A stretch of DNA of 64,000 bases, taken from positions 1 to 64,000 of the forward strand of contig NZ_JABXIN010000016.1 of the NCBI RefSeq assembly GCF_013373065.1, given 5' to 3'. Of this stretch, positions 1 through 7,927 are shown piece by piece (position 1 is the stretch's first letter; every line of letters begins with the position of its first letter). Source of the stretch: Algoriphagus sp. GTDB lineage: Bacteria; Bacteroidota; Bacteroidia; Cytophagales; Cyclobacteriaceae. The notes beneath the pieces are model-generated. The model searched no databases. It saw nothing but the letters and a program-made list of their open reading frames with translations, and was not told the DNA's origin. The position numbers were made by a program, and so were the translations under genes.

Positions 1-20
1 CCAGCGGTTAAAACCGCTGG
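1..20. repeat. Perfect palindrome, repeat copy 1
   Basis: Arms of nine bases (ccagcggtt / aaccgctgg) flank a two-base centre. An identical copy lies at 320-339 and a near copy at 6220-6239, so this is the most conserved part of the composite repeat. It lacks the T-run of a rho-independent terminator. Confidence 0.8.
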
Positions 21-319
21 CAATTGAGGCCAAGTTTATTTACGAGCGAACGGAGTGTATTTCGCCCAAGGCATATTCCTTTTACCATTGAGACTGCTTC
101 CTCCTTCGTCGTCGCAGTGACAGTAACCATTTATCTCTGTTCGAGATTCGTAATCCCGAACCTTCTTGCCCGCGTTCGTGTCTTCACAAACGGATTTGAT
201 TTCGAACAAGATTCCTTGAAGTATTCAACTCAAATCCCCCGCGCCCCCTTTGGATTGAAACCCTGGTCCTTACTAAATATAGAATTCAAAGGGGGAGTTG
301 AGGCGGGATTTTCTTGAGT

Positions 320-339
320 CCAGCGGTTAAAACCGCTGG
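320..339. repeat. Perfect palindrome, repeat copy 2
   Basis: This 20-base palindrome is identical to positions 1-20. It is followed by the same caattgagg extension and a similar downstream block reaching about 475. Confidence 0.8.
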
Positions 340-501
340 CAATTGAGGTTAAGTTTATTTATGAGCGAAGGGAGTGTATTTCGCTGAGCAAAGAGAAGCA
401 TATTTCGCCGAAGGCATATTTCTCGTTACTTGAGGGACTGCTTCTCCCGATTCTCGGGCTCGCAGTGACACTTACCCTTTATCTCGCTTCACGAAAGGCG
501 C

Positions 502-1632
502 TTATTGCCCAAACAACTCTTCCAACTTTCTTTCCAAAGTAGGTCCGCGGAGATCCTTTGCGATGATTTTACCATCCGGATCAATCAAATAAGAAGCTGG
601 AATCGCTTGTATCTGATAAATAGTGGCTGCTTCGGAATTGAAGTATTGCAAGTCTGAAACTTGGGTCCAATTCAACTGATCATCTTCAATAGCCTGAATC
701 CAGTCTTCGCGATCACGATCCAAGGAAACTCCAAATACCTCAAATCCTTTGTCATTGTACTTATTGAACATGCGGACAACATTTGGATTTTCTGCCCGAC
801 AAGGCTTACACCAAGCCGCCCAAAAATCAATTAGTACATATTTTCCTCGTAAATCAGAAAGTTTTTTGATATCCCCTTCCGGGTTAGGTAGGGCTATTTC
901 CGGTGCGATTGCTCCAATTGCCAAAGCCCGAAGTTCATCCAATTGTTGCTTTAACTGAATAATGCTCACCGTATTTGGATATTTTTGATCCAAACGCTGA
1001 ATCAATTCATCTAGGAACGGAAAATCATTCTTTGGATTTAGCAATCCGATTGCTGCCAAAGAAGCAAAACTATCTCCCATGCTATTGATGGTTTGTTTGA
1101 CGCGTTCTGCCTGATTGGCTTCCAAATCCAATGCCTGAGCCTGAATACTTTTAATGGTTTCGGCATCATTATTACTCATCGCCTCATAATAGGCCTCATT
1201 CAAGGCATTTACATCGGCCTGGTAGTCCGCCATCAATTTTTCCAACTTCAGCATTTCCTGACTATCCTTCGAACCTTCAATTTGGATAGCTTCAGGTTGG
1301 GAAAAATCATAATTCACCTGAACATCTTCCTTCAACAAGGCGAGTCTTACGGATCGCTGTCCAAAGAGGTTCAAGTCATAAAAGGTTGGATCTTCCACTT
1401 GTAGTTCATAGGAAAAATTCCCGTCTGAATCCAAATCCAAGGTATCCAAAACCCGGGGTCTGCCATCAGTAAATTGTGATAAGACAACCACTCCTTCAGG
1501 CGCATTGGAAATTTTACCGGAAATCTGAACCAAATCATCTTGCGCCGAATCGGCTTCTCCTCCACAGGAGAACAAGGAAATTAAACTTAAGATCCAGATA
1601 CTTGTCATTACTTTTTTCATCTTTTTATACAT
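502..1632 (-). CDS. TlpA-like thiol:disulfide lipoprotein (thioredoxin fold)
   Basis: Predicted envelope lipoprotein of 376 residues that probably reduces or exchanges disulfides in the periplasm. A lipoprotein signal ends at Cys23 (ISLFSC). Residues about 35-115 resemble the DUF4369 beta domain that often precedes thioredoxin domains in Bacteroidota, and a helical linker follows. The C-terminal AhpC/TSA-thioredoxin domain (about 240-376) carries the redox motif WCKPC with Cys275 and Cys278, and a cis-Pro loop (AIPASY). An internal Met at residue 5 is an equally possible start. The gene lies 75 bases downstream of gatB on the same strand, so it could be read through from alaS-gatB, although no functional link is obvious. 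The substrate is unknown. Confidence 0.85.
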   Translation of the reverse strand: MYKKMKKVMTSIWILSLISLFSCGGEADSAQDDLVQISGKISNAPEGVVVLSQFTDGRPRVLDTLDLDSDGNFSYELQVEDPTFYDLNLFGQRSVRLALLKEDVQVNYDFSQPEAIQIEGSKDSQEMLKLEKLMADYQADVNALNEAYYEAMSNNDAETIKSIQAQALDLEANQAERVKQTINSMGDSFASLAAIGLLNPKNDFPFLDELIQRLDQKYPNTVSIIQLKQQLDELRALAIGAIAPEIALPNPEGDIKKLSDLRGKYVLIDFWAAWCKPCRAENPNVVRMFNKYNDKGFEVFGVSLDRDREDWIQAIEDDQLNWTQVSDLQYFNSEAATIYQIQAIPASYLIDPDGKIIAKDLRGPTLERKLEELFGQ

Positions 1633-1707
1633 TACTTCTCGGAGATAAATTTGGCGTGATCTAAATTCTCATCATTTCAGAAAATTCAAATCGGCAACTT
1701 TTCTCCC

Positions 1708-3168
1708 TTATTTATTCAATAATTCTGTCAATAGTTTTGTTGCGACTTTCGGGTCAGCTTTTCCATTGGATTTCCGCATTACCTGCCCCATAAAAAAGCC
1801 CGTCAGCCCCTTTTTACCGGACTTAAACTCGGCAACTTTCTTTGGGTTTTCGTTCAACACTTCCTCAATAATGGGTTGAAGCGAATTCGCATCACTTTCC
1901 TGAATCAAATTCAGTTGCTGCGCCACTTGAAGCGGTTTTGCCTCCTTATTTTTAATTAATTCCGGAAATATCTTTTGAGAGGCCACTGAGGAACTTACTT
2001 TCCCCTCCTCTATTAATTCCAATAATTCTGCCAAGGATTGGGTAGAAACAGGAAAACCCTGAATATGAATGGCTGTTTCATTCAAATAGGACTTTACCGG
2101 ACCCATCGTCCAATTAGACGCAGCTTTGTAAAGGGAAGTTTCTTGGCACAATTCATCAAACCAAAGCGCCAATTCCTTGGATTCAGTAAGAAAAGCAGCA
2201 TCATAATCCGGAAGCCCATATTCCTCTACAAATTTCTTATACAAATCTCGTGGTAGTGCTGGCATGTCCACTTGGATGGAATGGAGCCATTCTTCGGAAA
2301 TCAGCACAGGGCTCAAATCCGGCTCTGGGAAATAACGATAGTCATTCAATTCCTCTTTTGTTCGCATCCCAGCAGTTGTTCCTGTATCCGCATCAAAGGT
2401 TCGGGTTTCTGAAATAATCTCCTTCCCATTTTCCAATAAGGTAACCATCCGCTCAAATTCATGCTCAATGGCCCGAACCACATTTCGGAAGGAATTCATA
2501 TTTTTCACTTCTACCTTTTTCCCCAACTCCTTCGCTCCTTTCAGCATGACTGAAATATTTGCATCACAGCGCAAGGAACCTTCCTCCATATTTCCGTCAC
2601 AGATATCCAGGTATTTCACGAGCTTTTTGATCTCGGATAAAAACGCATAGGCTTCCTCCGAACTATAAATCGCAGGTTCGGTCACGATTTCAATAAGAGG
2701 CGTTCCAGCTCGATTAAAATCAACCAAGGTATCTGCTTCTCCTTCCAAGTGGATGGATTTTCCGGCATCCTCTTCCAAATGGATTCTGTTCAGTTGAATA
2801 TCCTTGGCGCTGCCATCGGATAGACGAATCGGAACAATTCCTCCAACGCAAATAGGACCTTTATCTTGGGTAATCTGATACCCCTTTGGAAGGTCTGGAT
2901 AGAAATAATTTTTTCTGGAAAATATATTGTATCGGGTAATCTCCGAATGGCAGGCCAAACCCATTTTAACGGCATATTCAATGGCCTTTTTATTTACCTT
3001 CGGAAGAGTCCCTGGATGGCCAAGCGTGATTGTTGAAATCAAGGTATTGGGTAAGTTTCCAAACTCTGTGGAATCGGCAGCAAACATCTTGCTTACAGTC
3101 AGAAGTTGCGCATGAACTTCCAGCCCAATTACTACTTGATACTTATTTTTTTTTTCTTCGCTTAGCAT
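1708..3168 (-). CDS. gatB: Asp/Glu-tRNA(Asn/Gln) amidotransferase subunit B
   Basis: The GatB subunit of the GatCAB complex activates mischarged Glu-tRNA(Gln) or Asp-tRNA(Asn) with ATP, and the complex amidates them. At 486 residues it has the usual length. The N-terminus has the family motif GLEVHAQL, followed by the signature around YPDLPKGYQITQ, and the C-terminal 150 residues form the YqeY-like tRNA-binding tail. It starts 16 bases after the alaS stop, so the two translation genes are probably co-transcribed. gatA and gatC are not in the window. Confidence 0.97.
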   Translation of the reverse strand: MLSEEKKNKYQVVIGLEVHAQLLTVSKMFAADSTEFGNLPNTLISTITLGHPGTLPKVNKKAIEYAVKMGLACHSEITRYNIFSRKNYFYPDLPKGYQITQDKGPICVGGIVPIRLSDGSAKDIQLNRIHLEEDAGKSIHLEGEADTLVDFNRAGTPLIEIVTEPAIYSSEEAYAFLSEIKKLVKYLDICDGNMEEGSLRCDANISVMLKGAKELGKKVEVKNMNSFRNVVRAIEHEFERMVTLLENGKEIISETRTFDADTGTTAGMRTKEELNDYRYFPEPDLSPVLISEEWLHSIQVDMPALPRDLYKKFVEEYGLPDYDAAFLTESKELALWFDELCQETSLYKAASNWTMGPVKSYLNETAIHIQGFPVSTQSLAELLELIEEGKVSSSVASQKIFPELIKNKEAKPLQVAQQLNLIQESDANSLQPIIEEVLNENPKKVAEFKSGKKGLTGFFMGQVMRKSNGKADPKVATKLLTELLNK

Positions 3169-3184
3169 GCAAGCCGAGATTCGA

Positions 3185-5809
3185 TTATAAAAACTGTTCT
3201 TTGGCCTTTTGAACTACATTAGGCAAACCTTGCAAATTTTTCCCTCCGGCCGTTGCGAAGAAGGCTTGTCCTCCTCCACCGCCTTGGATTTCTTTTGCCA
3301 GATCCCGAACGATAGTTCCTGCATTCCAACCTTTGGAATCAATCAGGCTTTCATCCAAAATCACGGCAATTTGTGGTTTTCCATCTACCGCTGCAGCCAA
3401 GACCACAAAGGCATTTTCCACTTCATTTTTCAACTCATAGGCCAACTTCTTCAAAGCATCTGCATTTGGCAATTCCACTTGGGCGACCAAAATACGGGCA
3501 TCTCCCTGATCTACGAATTGGGAAAGTAGTCCCTTTTTCACCTGAGCCGCTTTTTCCAAATGCAAAGCTTCCAGGTCCTTCTTAAGCTCATTTCGCTCTG
3601 TAAGCAAGGACTCGATGGCCTTCCGAATATCTTTTGGGTTTTTCAGTAAATCCTGCACTTCTTTCAGCAAGCTTTCCTGATCCCGTAGATATTTTTCAGC
3701 GGCTACCGATGTGATCGCTTCAATCCGACGAACTCCCGAAGCAACAGATCCTTCTGAAATGATCTTGAAGAAACCAATTTGTCCGGTATGAGGAACATGC
3801 GTACCTCCACAAAGCTCTACTGAAAAACTCGGATCGAAGGTGATAACACGCACAAAATCTCCATATTTTTCACCGAAAAGCGCCATGGCCCCCATTTTCT
3901 TTGCCTCTTCAATCGGTACATTTCGTTTTTCACCCAAAGCAATATTCTCTCGGATTTTTCGATTGACGATTTCCTCCACCCATTGGATTTCAGCATCTGT
4001 CATTTTACTGAAGTGTGAAAAGTCAAATCGCAAAAGCCTTTCATTCACCAAAGAACCTCGCTGCTGTACATGTTCTCCCAATACTTCCCGAAGGGCAGCA
4101 TGAAGCAAATGCGTGGCCGAGTGATTATTCATGATCAGCTGACGTTCGGCGGCATCAACACGAGCCGTAAACGGAATCCGGGGATTGATGGGGAGTTTCT
4201 CCACAAAATGAACGATCAAATCATTCTCTTTTTTGGTATCTACCACGCGGATCTTTTCTTCATCCGAAACCAACCATCCCGTATCTCCTACCTGCCCGCC
4301 ACTTTCTGCATAAAAAGGTGTCTTGTCCAACACCAACTGATACTTTTCTCCTTTTTTCTCCTTTACCGTCCTATATTTTACAATCTGAGATTGGCTCTCT
4401 AGAAAATCATATCCAACAAAATCGACTCCTACTTCCTCTTCTAACATCACCCAATCCCCGGTTTCGGATTCTGAAGCAGCTCTGGAACGATTTTTTTGCT
4501 TTTCCATTTCCACTTCAAAGCCCTTTTCATCCAGGGAGAATCCGCTTTCACGTGCAATGAGGGAGGTCAAATCCAAAGGAAACCCATACGTATCGTACAA
4601 TTCAAAGGCTGTTTTACCAGAAATCACCTTCTCTCCTTTTTCGCTTAACTCAGTTTTGATGGAGGCCAGCATTTTTAGACCGTTGTCCAACGTGCGAAGG
4701 AAAGAACTCTCCTCTTCCTGAATCACTTTAGCAATGAAATCCTGCTGCTGTCGCACTTCCGGGAAAATATCTCCAAAATGCTCCGCCATTAAAGGACACA
4801 ATTCATATAAGAAAGGTGACTGGAAACCTAGAAAAGTATAGCCATACCGTACCGCCCGACGAAGAATCCGTCGAATTACGTAGCCCGCTTTGTTATTGGA
4901 AGGAAGTTGGCCATCTGCAATCGTAAATGAAATAGCCCGAATATGGTCCACCACTACCCGAAAAGCGATATCCGTTTGTTCGTTTTCCCCGTAGTTTTTA
5001 CCGGATTTCTTTTCCAGATAAGAAATAAAAGGGGTGAAAATATCGGTGTCGTAATTGGATGATTTTCCTTGAATGGCCCGAACCAAACGTTCAAAACCCA
5101 TCCCCGTATCCACATGCTTTGCCGGGAGCTCCTTCAGACTTCCATCGGCGAGACGATTAAACTGCATGAATACCAAGTTCCAAATCTCGATTACTTGCGG
5201 ATGGTCTTGGTTAACTAATTCCCTCCCAGGAGTTTGAGCGATTTCATTTTCCAATCTCAGGTCAATATGAATTTCGGAGCAAGGGCCACAAGGTCCTGTA
5301 TCACCCATTTCCCAGAAATTATCCTTTTTGGAACCCATGATGATGCGGTCCTCTGGAACGATGTTCTTCCAGAAATCATAGGCTTCCTGATCCATTTCCA
5401 GATTCTCAGAAGGATCTCCTTCAAAGACAGAAACATATAATCGATCTTTTGGAAGTTTGTAAACTTCTGTCAGCAATTCCCACGCCCAGTCAATCGCCTC
5501 TTTCTTGAAATAATTCCCGAAAGACCAATTGCCCAACATCTCAAACATGGTGTGGTGATAGGTATCTACCCCCACTTCTTCAAGGTCATTGTGCTTTCCG
5601 CTCACCCGAAGACATTTCTGAGAATTGGCAACTCGAGGATATTTGGCGATTTCATTTCCCAAAAAGGCATCTTTGAACTGATTCATCCCTGCGTTGGTAA
5701 ACATCAGGGTTGGGTCATTTTTTACCACAATTGGGGCCGAGGGAACGAAATGGTGGCCTTTGGACTGAAAAAACTCGATAAAGGTGCTTCGTATTTTCTT
5801 TGCTTCCAT
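3185..5809 (-). CDS. alaS: Alanyl-tRNA synthetase
   Basis: Charges tRNA(Ala) with alanine and edits mischarged Ser or Gly. The start chosen is the Met that begins MEAKKIRSTFIEFF, giving 874 residues; the open frame extends 14 codons upstream (to 5851) but that part lacks family similarity. The class II catalytic domain is N-terminal (FFQSKGH, and motif 2 near MFTNAGMNQFKD). The editing domain has the zinc motif HSATH and the CGGTH motif. The C-terminal DHHA1 domain has a GGGGGQ stretch. Gene order alaS-gatB suggests a shared transcript. Homologues are about 870-880 residues. Confidence 0.97.
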   Translation of the reverse strand: MEAKKIRSTFIEFFQSKGHHFVPSAPIVVKNDPTLMFTNAGMNQFKDAFLGNEIAKYPRVANSQKCLRVSGKHNDLEEVGVDTYHHTMFEMLGNWSFGNYFKKEAIDWAWELLTEVYKLPKDRLYVSVFEGDPSENLEMDQEAYDFWKNIVPEDRIIMGSKKDNFWEMGDTGPCGPCSEIHIDLRLENEIAQTPGRELVNQDHPQVIEIWNLVFMQFNRLADGSLKELPAKHVDTGMGFERLVRAIQGKSSNYDTDIFTPFISYLEKKSGKNYGENEQTDIAFRVVVDHIRAISFTIADGQLPSNNKAGYVIRRILRRAVRYGYTFLGFQSPFLYELCPLMAEHFGDIFPEVRQQQDFIAKVIQEEESSFLRTLDNGLKMLASIKTELSEKGEKVISGKTAFELYDTYGFPLDLTSLIARESGFSLDEKGFEVEMEKQKNRSRAASESETGDWVMLEEEVGVDFVGYDFLESQSQIVKYRTVKEKKGEKYQLVLDKTPFYAESGGQVGDTGWLVSDEEKIRVVDTKKENDLIVHFVEKLPINPRIPFTARVDAAERQLIMNNHSATHLLHAALREVLGEHVQQRGSLVNERLLRFDFSHFSKMTDAEIQWVEEIVNRKIRENIALGEKRNVPIEEAKKMGAMALFGEKYGDFVRVITFDPSFSVELCGGTHVPHTGQIGFFKIISEGSVASGVRRIEAITSVAAEKYLRDQESLLKEVQDLLKNPKDIRKAIESLLTERNELKKDLEALHLEKAAQVKKGLLSQFVDQGDARILVAQVELPNADALKKLAYELKNEVENAFVVLAAAVDGKPQIAVILDESLIDSKGWNAGTIVRDLAKEIQGGGGGQAFFATAGGKNLQGLPNVVQKAKEQFL

Positions 5810-5851
5810 GGAAGTTGAGCTTGCGCTTTTGATCATTAAGTTAAAATCCAA

Positions 5852-6499
5852 GACAATGGGCCTGGATTTAAGCTCACAAAAATAGCAGTTTTAATGGGCT
5901 TAGGTAAATGGAATTCAGAAAAACAGCAGGATTTAATGGATTTTAGAATTTGAAGCTTTGGATAGCGTGAAGAATAGGAAGAGTGCTGCGCAGATAATTG
6001 TAAGATAGGACTACGTCAAGATATGTCATAGAGGACCTCCTCCCCCGTTCGTGTCTCCACGAACGGGAAGCCTGATTTTCCTGCTGTTCGGTATTTGTAA
6101 TCCCGAACGTCTCTATCTGAATTTTCATTTCAAATCCCCCTTACCCCCTTTGATTAGAATATCCGGTCTTTACCGCAATAAAGGTCATAGCGGGAGTTGG
6201 GGCGGGGTTGTCCTATAGTTCAGCGGTTAAAACCGCAGGCAATTGAATCGGTGAATCTTTCAATAAAATCTCACGACCGAAGGAAGTATATTTTGCCTCA
6301 GGCATATTTCTTTTCACCATTAAGACTGCTTCCTCCTTCGTCGTCGCAGTGACGGTAAAACCAATGTGTCGCCTAAGGCTTATTTCCTGCCAGGACAGTC
6401 AGGAACGAACGAAGTATGTGTATTTCGAAAGACAAAGTCGAGCTTATTTTAAAAGGAAGCTTAACTTTACATGAGTCACATCAAAAATTATAATTAGTC
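5852..6499. repeat. Gene-free region with second occurrence of the composite repeat
   Basis: This 650-base gap separates alaS from the gene at 6500. It repeats the three blocks of 1-501: two small hairpins (6047-6066 and 6086-6108, in the opposite order from 139-193), the C-rich/G-rich inverted block (6131-6214), and the palindrome unit (6220-6362) ending in gactgcttcctccttcgtcgtcgcagtgac, which matches 91-120 base for base over that stretch. The remainder (6363-6499) contains further degraded repeat-like text and presumably the promoter of the 6500 gene, which I could not define. A 61-codon open frame at 5943-6128 is repeat-derived. Confidence 0.75.
6220..6239. repeat. Palindrome, repeat copy 3 (slightly decayed)
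   Basis: Matches positions 1-20 except for changes in the outer arms (the first c is t, and the right arm reads ccgcagg rather than ccgctgg). It is followed by caattgaa and the family's downstream block. Confidence 0.75.
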
Positions 6500-7612
6500 A
6501 TGGACTACCGAACCCAGATAACTTCCCCTACTTTATTGATTGATGAAAAGATTTGCCGAGCCAATATTCAAAAAATGGCAGAAAAGGCATCGCTTCATCA
6601 ACTGGAACTCATTCCTCATTGGAAAACCGCACAATCAAAAAAAATCGGAGAATGGGCACGGGAATACGGGATTCGGAAAATCACTACCTCTTCCATCCGA
6701 CAAGCGGCTTATTTGAGTAATTCAGGTTGGGACCTGATTCATATCGCCTTTCCATTTAATATTCGGGAGATCCCAAGACTAAATGAATTAGCAAAAAATC
6801 AAGCGATTTCGGTTCAAATCGTCAACCCCTTTACCATTCAAAAATTAGCAGAGAAAGTCAGCACCCCGATTGGTTTTATGATTGAAATCGATGCCGGATA
6901 TGGCAGAACGGGCGTTCATATAAGTGATTTTTCCAAGATTGATGAGATTTTGCGAATTGCAAAAACTTCAAATAACCTTTCATTTTTAGGCTTTTACATT
7001 CATCCGGGTCATACTTATTACAAACCTGACAAGGAACTGATCTACCATGAAACCCGTCAGGCCTTAGCCATGCTGAAAACCAAATATGAGTCAGCCTATC
7101 CTAATCTTGTGACCCGAATCGGAGATACTCCAGGCTGCTCCGTAGCCACTGATTTTGGAGATATTGACCAGATGGGACCTGGCAATTTTGTCTTTTATGA
7201 CTTGATGCAAGTGGAATTGGGAAGTTGCAAGAAAAGCGATATAGCAGTGGCTTTGGCTGTGCCTGTCGTAGATATAGTCCCTGAACGAAAGGAGATTTTG
7301 GTTCATGGAGGTGGCGTACACTTAGCCAAGGATCATTTGATAGAAAAGGATGGCAAAAAGAACTTCGGGGAGATCGTTTACCTTGAAAAAGACGGTTGGA
7401 AAACTCCTGAGTCTAGATCATTTGTAAAGAGTATATCACAGGAACATGGCTTAATTCAAGCTTCAGACGAACTTCTGAATTATGTTCAAATCGGGAATTT
7501 GCTGGGAATTTTACCCATCCACTCCTGCATGACAGCAGATGCTATGGGAGCTTATCTCAGCTTATCAGGTGAATGGATTGACCATGCAGAGGAGAAGAAG
7601 TTTAAGGTTTAA
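6500..7612 (+). CDS. D-threonine aldolase / D-serine dehydratase-like PLP enzyme
   Basis: 370-residue fold-type III PLP enzyme (alanine-racemase N-terminal domain plus DSD1-type C-terminal domain). Family members cleave D-threonine or dehydrate D-serine and related beta-hydroxy D-amino acids. Lys42 in PHWKTAQ sits where the PLP-binding lysine of the usual PHxKTHK motif lies; the following residues differ from that consensus. Near the C-terminus, HGGGVH and His341-Ser-Cys343 match the metal-binding H-x-C site of D-serine dehydratases. The gene stands alone, flanked on both sides by repeat-filled gaps. Substrate specificity cannot be read from the sequence. Confidence 0.85.
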   Translation: MDYRTQITSPTLLIDEKICRANIQKMAEKASLHQLELIPHWKTAQSKKIGEWAREYGIRKITTSSIRQAAYLSNSGWDLIHIAFPFNIREIPRLNELAKNQAISVQIVNPFTIQKLAEKVSTPIGFMIEIDAGYGRTGVHISDFSKIDEILRIAKTSNNLSFLGFYIHPGHTYYKPDKELIYHETRQALAMLKTKYESAYPNLVTRIGDTPGCSVATDFGDIDQMGPGNFVFYDLMQVELGSCKKSDIAVALAVPVVDIVPERKEILVHGGGVHLAKDHLIEKDGKKNFGEIVYLEKDGWKTPESRSFVKSISQEHGLIQASDELLNYVQIGNLLGILPIHSCMTADAMGAYLSLSGEWIDHAEEKKFKV

Positions 7613-7927
7613 GAGTTAGATTGATATAGATTGAATTGGTTTGCCATCATACAGGCACCGAATTCTCATTTACATATCAAAGATTAAGAACTGTCTATTA
7701 GGGAATTGAGATTTGTAAAATAGCTGTCTTAAAAGAATTATTGTCACATTGAGCGAAGTCGAAATGTAATCCAAACATCTAGAAGCGGCCTTCGACTCCG
7801 CTCAGGCTGACAATAGAACGCTGTTTTGGACAGCATAATTGATAGGAAATATTCTTTCAAGGCAAACAACCCAGAACAAAGAACCTCGAACAATAATAAC
7901 TTTTAGTTAGGAAGACAATAGGCTACC
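7613..7927. repeat. Gene-free gap holding an imperfect inverted repeat
   Basis: This 315-base gap separates two convergent genes. Its centre (about 7721-7846) is a long imperfect inverted repeat with a strong core at 7740-7814. I see no open frame of interest and no clear rho-independent terminator for either flanking gene. Confidence 0.6.
7740..7814. repeat. Inverted repeat with TGTCA-n-CTGAGCG-n-AGTCGAA arms
   Basis: The left arm (7740-7763) reads attgtcacattgagcgaagt-cgaa. The reverse complement of the right arm (7791-7814) reads attgtcagcctgagcggagt-cgaa. The arms differ at only a few positions and flank a 27-base spacer. Outside the core the similarity continues weakly (gctgtctt... and gctgtcca...). 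This type of arm is a common intergenic repeat in Bacteroidota chromosomes, to my recollection; the function is unknown. Confidence 0.75.

Larger units (their letters stand above)
1..501. repeat. Gene-free region filled by a composite interspersed repeat
   Basis: No credible gene lies here. Two diverged copies of a repeat unit start with the same perfect 20-base palindrome (1-20 and 320-339), followed by similar text (caattgagg, then gcgaa-ggagtgtatttcgc, then a block ending cgcagtgaca). Between them are a short hairpin block (139-161 and 174-193) and a C-rich/G-rich inverted block (228-319). The same three blocks recur at 6047-6362. The function is unknown; it may be a miniature mobile or REP-like element. 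A 97-codon open frame at 24-317 is made entirely of repeat sequence and is not called a gene. Confidence 0.75.

Noticed and set aside
1..20. Palindrome as a transcription terminator
   Set aside because: No T-run follows, and the same palindrome recurs as part of a larger repeat; it is better described as repeat DNA.
24..317. 97-codon open frame
   Set aside because: It is composed of palindromic repeat text seen again at 6047-6362, and has no start context or protein-like composition.
5943..6128. 61-codon open frame on minus
   Set aside because: Lies inside the repeat-filled gap and shows no recognisable protein features.
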